This document shows positions 1 to 5,691 of a DNA stretch of 7,608 nt, piece by piece (the first letter of the stretch is position 1; the number at the start of each line of letters is the position of its first letter). The stretch comes from Clostridiales bacterium (GTDB lineage: Bacteria > Bacillota > Clostridia > Tissierellales > Sedimentibacteraceae): positions 3,243 to 10,850 of the forward strand of contig DMJQ01000012.1 in assembly GCA_003457065.1 (NCBI GenBank), read 5' to 3'. Below the pieces are notes generated by a model. That model had not been told where the DNA came from, ran no database searches, and saw only the letters and a list, made by a program, of their open reading frames with translations. A program made the translations under genes and the position numbers.

Positions 1-1
1 T

Positions 2-1456
2 AACATATCAAGCTCTGTAACTGAAAGCGGGAGCATCAACCCAACAGATAAAAGAACAATTAAATCCGAAATAGACGGCACTGTTAACGGAATCAACGTT
101 ATCGAAGGAGATGCGGTAAAAAAGAATCAGCTGCTTATGTCCATGAGTTCTGATACATCCGACAGCAAGCAGGCAGATATCAGCAGCATAAAGTTAAATA
201 TTGAAAAAGCCCAGAGAACATTGAATGAACTGTATGAAAATCAGGGAAATCTCAATATATATGCTCCCATTTCCGGTGTTATTTTCGGACTGGAAGTTAA
301 AGCCGGAGACAATATAAACGCAGGCAATGCCTTAGCCTCAATCAAGGATACGGATAACTCATATATCGAAGTATATTTCCTCAAGGATGACTTTGATAAA
401 ATATCTGTGGGAGACAAAGTCTCCATCTTCATGACCGGATATTTTGCAACAGAAACCGGCTCCGTTGCAGAAAAAGACAGCACTCCCGTACAGATGGGAG
501 GAGGAATATCGGGATATCTGATAACGCTGAAAATGAGCAACCCCGGCGGATACAGCACAGGTGACATTGCCCAGGTCACAGTCGATAACTCACATGGAAC
601 ATTTCAGGGCATGAGCAACGGCAAAATAGTCGAAGTAAAGGAAGAAAAGGTAAATTCAAAGATAAGCGGAAAAATAAAAAACCTAAATGCTGAAAACGGA
701 AAATATGTAAATACGGGAGACCTGCTGGCGACAATCGAAGGAGACGATCTGAGTTTTGAAATAGAAGAAGCGCAAAACTCCATCGCAAAATATCAGTCTC
801 AGATAGATGAACTGGCAGAGGGAGATACTGTTTACTCTCCTATGGACGGAACCGTTCTGCAAATAAATGTATCAGAAGAAGAAGTTGTCGACAGAGCCAC
901 AGCTCTAATGACAGTGGCAGACTTAAACAACATGGAAGTTGTTATTGCCGTTGATGAACTTGATATCAATAAAATAAAATTGGGCCATAAGGCTGCTGTA
1001 ACCAGCGATACATATCCCGACGAGGAATTTTCGGGAAGCGTCTTTAAAATATCCATGGAGGGAACAAGCTCAAACGGAGTTACTACATATGAAGTCACGG
1101 TGAAGCTTGATGACAGGAAATCACTTATGTCAGGCATGAATGTTGATGTTGAAATACTTGCCGACAGCAGAGAAAATGTACTGACAGTGCCCATAGATGC
1201 AGTTCATAAGCTGAACGGCAGCTACATCGTTACCGTAAAAGATTCATCCGGCAATAAAAAAGACGTGAAAGTAGAACTGGGCCTTGCGACAAAAGACAAC
1301 GTCGAAATCACATCCGGTCTTAACGAAGGAGACGTGGTAATTTACAGCGCAGTTAAATCAGAATCATCAAAAATGCCTTCAGGCGGCATGAATGTTATGA
1401 GAACGCCCGGCATGGAAGGAGCACCTACAGTGAGAATGGAGGGCGGCTGGCGATGA
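2..1456 (+). CDS. MacA/HlyD-family efflux adaptor with duplicated adaptor core, 5'-truncated
   Basis: The frame is open from base 2, so the N-terminus, including any signal peptide or membrane anchor, lies outside the window; the visible part is 484 residues. Numbering from the first visible residue, four lipoyl/biotinyl-like half-motifs occur at about 20-48, 86-115, 216-246 and 277-306, each with a G-x-[VI] turn and a downstream G/E-x-x-V/I pattern. Short helical segments (about 52-83 and 247-273) separate the halves of each pair. A beta-barrel-like segment follows each pair (about 120-195 and 310-385), and a membrane-proximal-like domain follows at about 390-450. The tail is rich in Met and Gly. 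In MacAB-type systems such proteins couple an ABC transporter to substrate export; in a Gram-positive cell it would sit outside the membrane with no TolC partner. The gene overlaps the following ATPase by 4 nt, showing translational coupling. The family is clear; the substrate is unknown. Confidence 0.88.
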   Translation, partial: NISSSVTESGSINPTDKRTIKSEIDGTVNGINVIEGDAVKKNQLLMSMSSDTSDSKQADISSIKLNIEKAQRTLNELYENQGNLNIYAPISGVIFGLEVKAGDNINAGNALASIKDTDNSYIEVYFLKDDFDKISVGDKVSIFMTGYFATETGSVAEKDSTPVQMGGGISGYLITLKMSNPGGYSTGDIAQVTVDNSHGTFQGMSNGKIVEVKEEKVNSKISGKIKNLNAENGKYVNTGDLLATIEGDDLSFEIEEAQNSIAKYQSQIDELAEGDTVYSPMDGTVLQINVSEEEVVDRATALMTVADLNNMEVVIAVDELDINKIKLGHKAAVTSDTYPDEEFSGSVFKISMEGTSSNGVTTYEVTVKLDDRKSLMSGMNVDVEILADSRENVLTVPIDAVHKLNGSYIVTVKDSSGNKKDVKVELGLATKDNVEITSGLNEGDVVIYSAVKSESSKMPSGGMNVMRTPGMEGAPTVRMEGGWR

Positions 1457-2133
1457 TAGATCTAAGAAATATAACGAAGACATACGATATGGGCTCAGTG
1501 CAGGTTCAGGTTTTAAAAGGCATAACACTGCACGTTGACGAAGGTGAGTTTTTATCCATTATAGGTCCTTCCGGCTCCGGAAAATCAACACTTATGAATA
1601 TGATAGGATGCCTCGACGCACCAACAACCGGTGAATATTATCTGGCCGGTCGAGAAATAAGTACATATAATGAAAAACAACTGTCTAAAATAAGAAACAA
1701 AAAAATAGGATTCATATTTCAGAAATTTAACCTTTTGCCCAAGCTTTCCGCTTTTGAAAATGTGGAGCTGCCACTGATTTATCGCGGAATGAACAGCAGA
1801 GAAAGAAAACAGCTAAGCATGGAAGCCCTGAAGAAAGTCGGATTAAGCGACAGAATAAACCACAAGCCAACCGAATTGTCCGGAGGACAGCAGCAGCGTG
1901 TAGCCATAGCCAGGGCTCTGGCAGGAGATCCTCCAGTCCTTTTGGCTGACGAACCTACCGGAAACCTTGACTCCAAATCCGGAAGCGATGTGATGAATCT
2001 TATAAGACAACTGAGCAGCGAAGGCAAGACCATTGTTCTCATAACACATGACAGCGAAATCGCAAAGGAAGCTGAAAGTACCATAACAATAAAAGACGGA
2101 CTGCTTCTAAACAATATGACAAATCTGTTTTAA
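1453..2133 (+). CDS. MacB-type ABC transporter ATP-binding protein
   Basis: This 226-residue cytoplasmic ATPase has every hallmark of the MacB/LolD/FtsE class. The Walker A motif GPSGSGKST is at 38-46, the Q-loop glutamine at 90 ([10 protein letters not shown]), and the signature LSGGQQQR at 142-149. Walker B VLLADEP is at 162-168, the D-loop NLD at 171-173 and the switch histidine at 199. Nothing catalytic is missing and the length is normal for the family. It should hydrolyse ATP to drive the FtsX-like permease encoded next, working with the upstream adaptor. The ATG lies inside the adaptor's end (ATGA overlap), and GGAGGG at 1438-1443 gives 9-nt spacing, which supports this start. The closest role is antibiotic or peptide efflux, but lipoprotein- or peptide-sensing roles of related transporters cannot be excluded. 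Confidence 0.95.
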   Translation: MIDLRNITKTYDMGSVQVQVLKGITLHVDEGEFLSIIGPSGSGKSTLMNMIGCLDAPTTGEYYLAGREISTYNEKQLSKIRNKKIGFIFQKFNLLPKLSAFENVELPLIYRGMNSRERKQLSMEALKKVGLSDRINHKPTELSGGQQQRVAIARALAGDPPVLLADEPTGNLDSKSGSDVMNLIRQLSSEGKTIVLITHDSEIAKEAESTITIKDGLLLNNMTNLF

Positions 2134-2152
2134 TCCGAGAAAGGAGCGAACC

Positions 2153-3316
2153 ATGAATATTAAGAGTGTAACAAAAATGGCTTTTCAGTCTATTTTGTCC
2201 AATAAGATGAGAACATTCCTAACAATGCTGGGAATAATAATCGGTGTGTTTTCTGTTGTAGTCCTTATCTCCATAGGTCAGGGCGCAACATCGGGTGTTG
2301 CCGACAGTATTTCAAGCATGGGCTCCAACATCATCAGCATAAATATATTCGGCAGAAGAGCTTCCATCAAATTCAACGACGTGTATGATTTTGAAAAGCT
2401 TGATGGAGTAAAAAGCGTAACTCCCGTTTATACTTCTAACTCCATCGTAAAATATGATCTAAAAACCACAGATATCAGCGTCATCGGCGGAAATGAAAAT
2501 TATTTAGGCATAAACAATTATGAAATAGGCTCCGGAAGGGCAATTACCCCTGTTGATGTGGATTATAGAAACAAAATAGCGGTTATCGGCCTTACAACAG
2601 CAGAGGAGTTATTCGGAAAAGATAATCCCCTCGGCAAAGAGATTTCAATTAACGGCGAGAAGTATACCGTAGTTGGAATTCTTGAGAGCAAGGGCAGCTC
2701 AATAGCCGGAGACAGCAATGACATTGTGATAGTTCCGGTTACGTCCATCATGAGACAGAACAACACAAGTCAGATAAGCAGCATAACCGTACAGGCAAAT
2801 TCCGCGGAGGAATCAGCAAAAGCAAAAGAAAATATCGAAAATTATTTATTTGATTATTTCGGCAGCGAAGATTACTACAATGTATTCAGTCAGGACGAAA
2901 TGCTTGAAGTCTTAAGCGAAACCACCGCAATGCTAACAGCGATGCTTGGCGGCATAGCCGGAATATCACTGCTGGTGGGAGGTATAGGCATTATGAATAT
3001 AATGCTCGTTACGGTTACCGAGAGAACAAGAGAAATAGGAGTCAGAAAAGCCATAGGCGCAGGAAGATCCAACATAATGATACAGTTTTTAATTGAATCC
3101 TCGGTAATAAGCGGTGTTGGAGGAATCCTCGGAGCAGTTTCGGGCATGATTGCTTCCTATATAATAAGCAATATGATGAGTATCAATTATGTCATCAATA
3201 TACCTGTAATAATAGGAGCATTTGTATTTTCTCTGGCAGTTGGTGTTTTCTTTGGCCTCTACCCTGCCAACAAGGCATCTAAACTAAAACCGGTTGATGC
3301 TTTAAGATATGAATAA
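2153..3316 (+). CDS. MacB/FtsX-type ABC transporter permease
   Basis: This 387-residue membrane protein has the MacB topology. One N-terminal transmembrane helix (about 21-42) is followed by a large extracytoplasmic domain (about 45-255, MacB-PCD-like), then three C-terminal helices (about 262-288, 313-338 and 350-371). The conserved cytoplasmic loop TERTREIGVRKAIGA (289-303) is the family's coupling region to the ATPase. The C-terminus ends in the typical P-A-x-K-A-x-x-L-x-P-x-x-A-L-R-x-E pattern. Permeases of this class work as dimers by a mechanotransmission mechanism, moving extracytoplasmic substrates rather than forming a classic channel. AAGGAG at 2141-2146, 6 nt before the ATG, supports the start. 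It lies 19 nt after the ATPase stop and is the last gene of this operon in view. The substrate cannot be read from the sequence. Confidence 0.94.
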   Translation: MNIKSVTKMAFQSILSNKMRTFLTMLGIIIGVFSVVVLISIGQGATSGVADSISSMGSNIISINIFGRRASIKFNDVYDFEKLDGVKSVTPVYTSNSIVKYDLKTTDISVIGGNENYLGINNYEIGSGRAITPVDVDYRNKIAVIGLTTAEELFGKDNPLGKEISINGEKYTVVGILESKGSSIAGDSNDIVIVPVTSIMRQNNTSQISSITVQANSAEESAKAKENIENYLFDYFGSEDYYNVFSQDEMLEVLSETTAMLTAMLGGIAGISLLVGGIGIMNIMLVTVTERTREIGVRKAIGAGRSNIMIQFLIESSVISGVGGILGAVSGMIASYIISNMMSINYVINIPVIIGAFVFSLAVGVFFGLYPANKASKLKPVDALRYE

Positions 3317-3326
3317 AGTCAACCGG
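3290..3326 (+). repeat. Inverted repeat across the stop of the MacB-type permease
   Basis: CCGGTTGA (3290-3297) and TCAACCGG (3319-3326) are perfect 8-bp arms with a 21-nt loop that contains the stop codon. No U-tract follows, so it is not a standard intrinsic terminator. It may mark the 3' end of the efflux operon or arise by chance. No better terminator is visible between 3317 and the next promoter. Confidence 0.3.
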
Positions 3327-3396
3327 GCTGTTCCTCCTGTTTATTTCATTCATTTATGAACCTTTTGACCGAACCGCAGTATTATTTAAAAAATTA

Positions 3397-3425
3397 TTGC
3401 CTGTTCGTTTAATTTAAGTTATAAT
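3397..3425 (+). promoter_or_regulatory. Sigma-70-type promoter for the purine permease leader
   Basis: TTGCCT (3397-3402) and a perfect TATAAT (3420-3425) are separated by 17 bp. Transcription would begin near 3431-3433, about 20 nt upstream of the riboswitch P1 stem, which is the expected arrangement. It is the only well-formed promoter upstream of the aptamer. Confidence 0.75.
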
Positions 3426-3452
3426 ACTTAGGTCAAAATTAAATATTAATGC

Positions 3453-3521
3453 ATCAATATAATATGGATAATATGGTTCCAATGTATCTACCAGACAACC
3501 GTAAATTGTTTGACTATTGAT
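3453..3521 (+). promoter_or_regulatory. Purine riboswitch aptamer, guanine class
   Basis: The whole three-way junction can be traced. P1 is ATCAATA (3453-3459) with TATTGAT (3515-3521), 7 perfect pairs. J1/2 is TAAT (3460-3463). P2 is reduced to TGGA (3465-3468) with TCCA (3478-3481). L2 is AATATGG (3470-3476) and J2/3 is GTATCTACC (3484-3492). P3 is AGACAA (3493-3498) with TTGTTT (3506-3511), and L3 is CCGTAAA (3499-3505). The two G-C loop-loop kissing pairs (3475-3500 and 3476-3499) are intact. In xpt numbering, U22, U47, U51 and C74 map to 3460, 3485, 3489 and 3514. A C at position 74 indicates guanine or hypoxanthine rather than adenine. The element lies directly upstream of a purine permease, as in known pbuG leaders. 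Ligand class is inferred from C74, not measured. Confidence 0.94.
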
Positions 3522-3546
3522 TAGGTTTACAGCCAACATTTATGAT

Positions 3547-3572
3547 GCGGATAGATATCTATTCGCTCTTTT
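3547..3572 (+). terminator. Riboswitch expression-platform terminator
   Basis: GCGGATAG (3547-3554) pairs with CTATTCGC (3559-3566), 8 bp with one G-U pair and loop ATAT, followed by TCTTTT. It lies 25 nt after the aptamer, which fits ligand-dependent premature termination: guanine stabilises P1, the terminator forms, and permease expression falls. The competing antiterminator is not obvious. The best candidate I see is a 5-bp helix of 3514-3518 with 3550-3554, which would disrupt both P1 and the terminator. Confidence 0.72.
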
Positions 3573-3584
3573 AATGCCTTATAT

Positions 3585-3614
3585 TTGACATATTTATATT
3601 AAATTTGGTAATAG
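3585..3614 (+). promoter_or_regulatory. Possible second promoter downstream of the riboswitch terminator
   Basis: A perfect TTGACA is at 3585-3590. After 18 bp comes TAATAG (3609-3614) preceded by a TG extended element (3606-3607). The -10 matches the consensus at only three of six positions, so this is tentative. If active, it would start transcripts that lack the riboswitch. Confidence 0.25.
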
Positions 3615-3665
3615 TAAGCTAAACGGTTAATATGCAATTATGAAAAAATATAAACAGGAGGAAAC

Positions 3666-5123
3666 ATGGATAAATTTTTTAAGCTTAAAGAAAACGGCAC
3701 AGATGTGCCAACAGAAATTATGGCCGGTTTTACTACTTTTTTTGCAATGTCTTATATTATATTTGTTAACCCGGCAGTTTTATCAGCAACAGGAATGCCC
3801 TCGCAGGCAGTATTTCTGGCAACAATCATAGCAGCGGCAATAGGAACCCTTATTATGGGACTGTTCGCAAATGTTCCTTACGCACAGGCACCCGGCATGG
3901 GACTCAACGCATTTTTCACGTACACGGTTGTCTTTGCTCTGGGATTCACATGGGAACAGGCACTGGCACTTGTGTTTATCTGCGGACTATTAAACATTTT
4001 TATAACAGTTACTAAAATCAGAAAAAGCATAATTAAAGCAATTCCCGAAAGTCTGCAAAACGCCATCAGCGGAGGCATCGGAATATTCATAGCTTACATA
4101 GGAATCAAGGGAGCAAATATTGTTCAGTTTACTTCAGAATCCGCAAATATTCTCTCAATAAACAACCAGCCGTTTGTTGCCGACGGAACATACAGCAACA
4201 TATTTTCTGTTGTGACAAACGGAGGCATCGTACCGGCACTTGTGGATTTTACCAACCCGTCAACTCAGCTGGCGCTTGTTGGCCTCGTGCTGCTGGTAGT
4301 GCTTCTGGCATTGAAAGTTAAGGGAGCTGTTCTAATAAGCATTCTGACTACCACAATAATCGGCATACCTTTTAAAATCGTGGATCTTTCTCAGATATCG
4401 CTCAGCACGGGAGGGATAGGAGCAGCATTTTCACAGCTCGGAGAAACATTCGGAGCCGCTTTCGGCCCCAACGGAATGCAGTCGTTATTTTCAGACACAT
4501 CACGCATCCCGCTCGTTATTATGACAATATTCGCATTCAGTTTGTCTGATACGTTTGACACCATAGGTACATTCATAGGAACAGGAAGAAGGAGCGGAAT
4601 ATTCAGCTCAGAAGACCAGAAATCTCTCGAAACAAGCACCGGCTTCAAATCTAAAATGGATAGGGCTCTGTTTGCTGACGCCATAGCCACATCAATCGGA
4701 GCAGTCTTCGGCACTTCAAATACGACAACCTTTGTGGAAAGTGCAGCCGGCATAGGAGCAGGCGGACGCACCGGCTTAACAAGTGTTGTGACCGCACTGT
4801 TATTTTTAACATGCATACTGATAGCGCCCATTGCCGGAATCGTTCCTTCGGCAGCAACATCACCGGTATTGATAATTGTGGGCATCATGATGATGTCATC
4901 TTTCACAAAAATTAACTGGGAAGACCTGGACGAAGCAATACCTGCATTCTTTGCATCGGTGTTCATGGGATTCGGCTACAGCATTTCTTACGGAATTGCC
5001 GCAGGCTTCATTTTCTACTGCATAGTAAAAATGTGCAAGGGTCAGTTAAAGGAAGTTCATCCCATATTGATTGTTTCGGCAATGTTGTTCTTATTAAACT
5101 TCATTGTCCTCGCCATCATATAA
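3666..5123 (+). CDS. pbuG: AzgA/PbuG-like hypoxanthine-guanine permease (NCS2 superfamily)
   Basis: This 485-residue polytopic membrane protein should import guanine and hypoxanthine, probably by cation symport, for purine salvage. Family signatures are present: VPTEIMAGFTTFFAMSYII near the start (14-32), QAPGMGLNAFF (74-84), FSLSDTFDTIGT (291-302) and TSNTTTFVESAAGI (350-363). Glu358 and the Asp295/Asp298 region correspond to segments important for substrate binding in this family. The length is somewhat above the roughly 430-450 residues of many AzgA-type proteins. The extra residues appear to lie in loops around 155-200 and 240-280. AGGAGG at 3656-3661 precedes the ATG by only 4 nt, but no other start is better placed. 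The guanine riboswitch upstream supports a purine rather than uracil or xanthine substrate. The symbol is assigned by family and context; guanine and adenine paralogues cannot be fully separated by eye. Confidence 0.9.
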   Translation: MDKFFKLKENGTDVPTEIMAGFTTFFAMSYIIFVNPAVLSATGMPSQAVFLATIIAAAIGTLIMGLFANVPYAQAPGMGLNAFFTYTVVFALGFTWEQALALVFICGLLNIFITVTKIRKSIIKAIPESLQNAISGGIGIFIAYIGIKGANIVQFTSESANILSINNQPFVADGTYSNIFSVVTNGGIVPALVDFTNPSTQLALVGLVLLVVLLALKVKGAVLISILTTTIIGIPFKIVDLSQISLSTGGIGAAFSQLGETFGAAFGPNGMQSLFSDTSRIPLVIMTIFAFSLSDTFDTIGTFIGTGRRSGIFSSEDQKSLETSTGFKSKMDRALFADAIATSIGAVFGTSNTTTFVESAAGIGAGGRTGLTSVVTALLFLTCILIAPIAGIVPSAATSPVLIIVGIMMMSSFTKINWEDLDEAIPAFFASVFMGFGYSISYGIAAGFIFYCIVKMCKGQLKEVHPILIVSAMLFLLNFIVLAII

Positions 5124-5134
5124 TTAAATTTTAA

Positions 5135-5250
5135 ATATTTCAAAAAACTGTTTCAGAAGGCAGATGTCATTATCCCGAGAATGACGGCCGCACAGATGAA
5201 ACAGTTTTTTATGCCCACACACATCCGACATCTGTCATTTTTTGAAATAT
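5135..5250. repeat. Nested foldback region after the purine permease
   Basis: Outer arms ATATTTCAAAAAA (5135-5147) and TTTTTTGAAATAT (5238-5250) are perfect 13-bp complements. A second outer pair is CAGATGTC (5161-5168) with GACATCTG (5227-5234). These pairings compete with the terminator hairpin at 5142-5210, because the A6 run (5142-5147) can pair with either T6 run. The layout resembles a two-state RNA or a small inverted-repeat element, but no clear target-site duplication flanks it and it has no coding capacity. Confidence 0.6.
5142..5210 (+). terminator. Intrinsic terminator of the purine permease
   Basis: AAAAAACTGTTTCA (5142-5155) pairs perfectly over 14 bp with TGAAACAGTTTTTT (5197-5210), so the U6 run is both the end of the stem and the release tract. 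An inner 6-bp stem, GTCATT (5166-5171) with AATGAC (5180-5185), branches from the large loop. The A6 run on the left arm would also allow termination from the opposite strand. It begins 18 nt after the permease stop. Confidence 0.8.
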
Positions 5251-5297
5251 AAGACAAGCAACTTGCATTTTTTAATATAATAAGACATTTTTTGCAG
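5236..5297. repeat. Imperfect T6-containing direct repeats
   Basis: CATTTTTTGAAATATAAGAC (5236-5255) and a 21-nt version with AATATAATAAGAC (5266-5286) are near copies. A third partial copy starts with CATTTTTTG at 5286. The second copy also resembles 5399-5426, which carries the promoter of the next gene. The repeat is AT-rich and short, so its significance is uncertain. Confidence 0.4.
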
Positions 5298-5342
5298 CAA
5301 CAAATCCATTGCTTTCTGAAACATGCATGTTTGTTATTGCAA
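5292..5342. repeat. Long foldback with embedded 14-bp palindrome
   Basis: Arms 5292-5304 and 5330-5342 are complementary at 12 of 13 positions, counting one G-T pair. A perfect palindrome AAACATGCATGTTT (5319-5332) overlaps the right arm, so the two structures exclude each other. No T-tract follows on either strand, so it is not a standard terminator. It lies about 50 bp upstream of the next promoter and could be a protein-binding site. The rest of 5251-5390 is AT-rich spacer in which I see no gene. Confidence 0.45.
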
Positions 5343-5390
5343 GGTAAATCGTTTTCAATCAAAATAAATTGTACTTTCTGCATTTTATTG

Positions 5391-5419
5391 TTTACAAATT
5401 GCATTTTAGATGATATAAT
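5391..5419 (+). promoter_or_regulatory. Strong extended -10 promoter for the small cysteine-rich gene
   Basis: TTTACA (5391-5396), a 17-bp spacer and TATAAT (5414-5419) preceded by TG at 5411-5412 make a near-ideal vegetative promoter. GATGA (5409-5413) and TCATC (5423-5427) form a short inverted repeat around the -10. Transcription would begin near 5426, leaving a leader of about 25 nt. Confidence 0.78.
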
Positions 5420-5438
5420 AAGTCATCAAACAAACCAC

Positions 5439-5443
5439 GGAGG
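5439..5443 (+). promoter_or_regulatory. Ribosome binding site deciding the small gene's start
   Basis: GGAGG at 5439-5443 is 7 nt before the ATG at 5451. The in-frame ATG at 5445 is only 1 nt away and the one at 5457 is 13 nt away, so 5451 is the best start. This excludes the long upstream extension of the same frame back to 5292. Confidence 0.75.
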
Positions 5444-5450
5444 TATGATT

Positions 5451-5603
5451 ATGAATATGGCAGTGAAAGATATAAGAGATGTTGTTGCAAAAATGACTTT
5501 CAGAAAATGCGGAACAATTACATGCATATACAATGTTGACAGCAAATGCAGCCAGAAAGAATGTGAACTGCACGAGAGAGGATTAAGACAGGAAGAAGAT
5601 TAA
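5451..5603 (+). CDS. Small four-cysteine protein, DUF1540-like
   Basis: The predicted product is 50 residues, with no signal peptide or membrane segment. Four cysteines at 20, 25, 33 and 38 give C-x4-C-x7-C-x4-C, with a Y-N pair just after the second. The first part (C-x4-C-x-Y-N-x4-C) recalls the short clostridial DUF1540 proteins, but the fourth cysteine replaces the usual hydrophobic position and the remaining motif is absent, so membership is tentative. Four such cysteines could bind Zn2+ or another metal; that is inference. The N-terminal half looks helical (VKDIRDVV) and the tail is rich in charged residues. It has its own promoter, a well-spaced ribosome site and a terminator 40 nt after the stop, so it is very likely expressed as a monocistronic unit. 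The function is unknown. Confidence 0.8.
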   Translation: MNMAVKDIRDVVAKMTFRKCGTITCIYNVDSKCSQKECELHERGLRQEED

Positions 5604-5643
5604 TTGAATAAAGAGGCTGTTATGGATAGTAATCACACACAAT

Positions 5644-5681
5644 AAAAAGCGGAAGTATCAGATTGGATATTCCGCTTTTTT
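5644..5681. terminator. Bidirectional intrinsic terminator between convergent genes
   Basis: AAAAAGCGGAA (5644-5654) pairs with TTCCGCTTTTT (5670-5680) over 11 bp. TATC (5656-5659) with GATA (5666-5669) extends the stem past a bulged G, leaving a 6-nt loop. The T-run on the + strand and the A-run on the left arm let it end both the small cysteine-rich gene and the oncoming SulP gene, whose stop is 11 bp away. Confidence 0.9.
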
Positions 5682-5691
5682 ATGTATTTAT

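Noticed and set aside
3363..3438. TTTTGACC (3363-3370) and GGTCAAAA (3431-3438) as a functional inverted repeat
   Set aside because: The arms are 60 nt apart and flank the promoter, so they cannot form an RNA hairpin from the predicted start near 3432; likely coincidence.
3640..3831. A 63-codon + strand frame starting just upstream of the purine permease
   Set aside because: It has no ribosome site, overlaps the permease out of frame, and its start lies in the permease leader; the permease has the strong AGGAGG and clear family motifs.
4391..4966. A 191-codon - strand frame inside the purine permease
   Set aside because: It is antisense to conserved NCS2 motifs; the long frame is explained by the codon composition of the real gene.
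5276..5281. TATAAT as a promoter -10
   Set aside because: No acceptable -35 lies 16-18 bp upstream, and the site is within an AT-rich repeat.
5292..5450. N-terminal extension of the small cysteine-rich protein
   Set aside because: The frame is open back to 5292, but the extension covers the foldback, the spacer and the -35/-10 promoter, and has no ribosome site. The start at 5451 is much better supported.
5622..5645. A 7-codon frame (MDSNHTQ) after the small gene, with AGAGG 5 nt upstream
   Set aside because: It runs into the terminator stem, and such a short frame is expected by chance; nothing downstream could be regulated by it.
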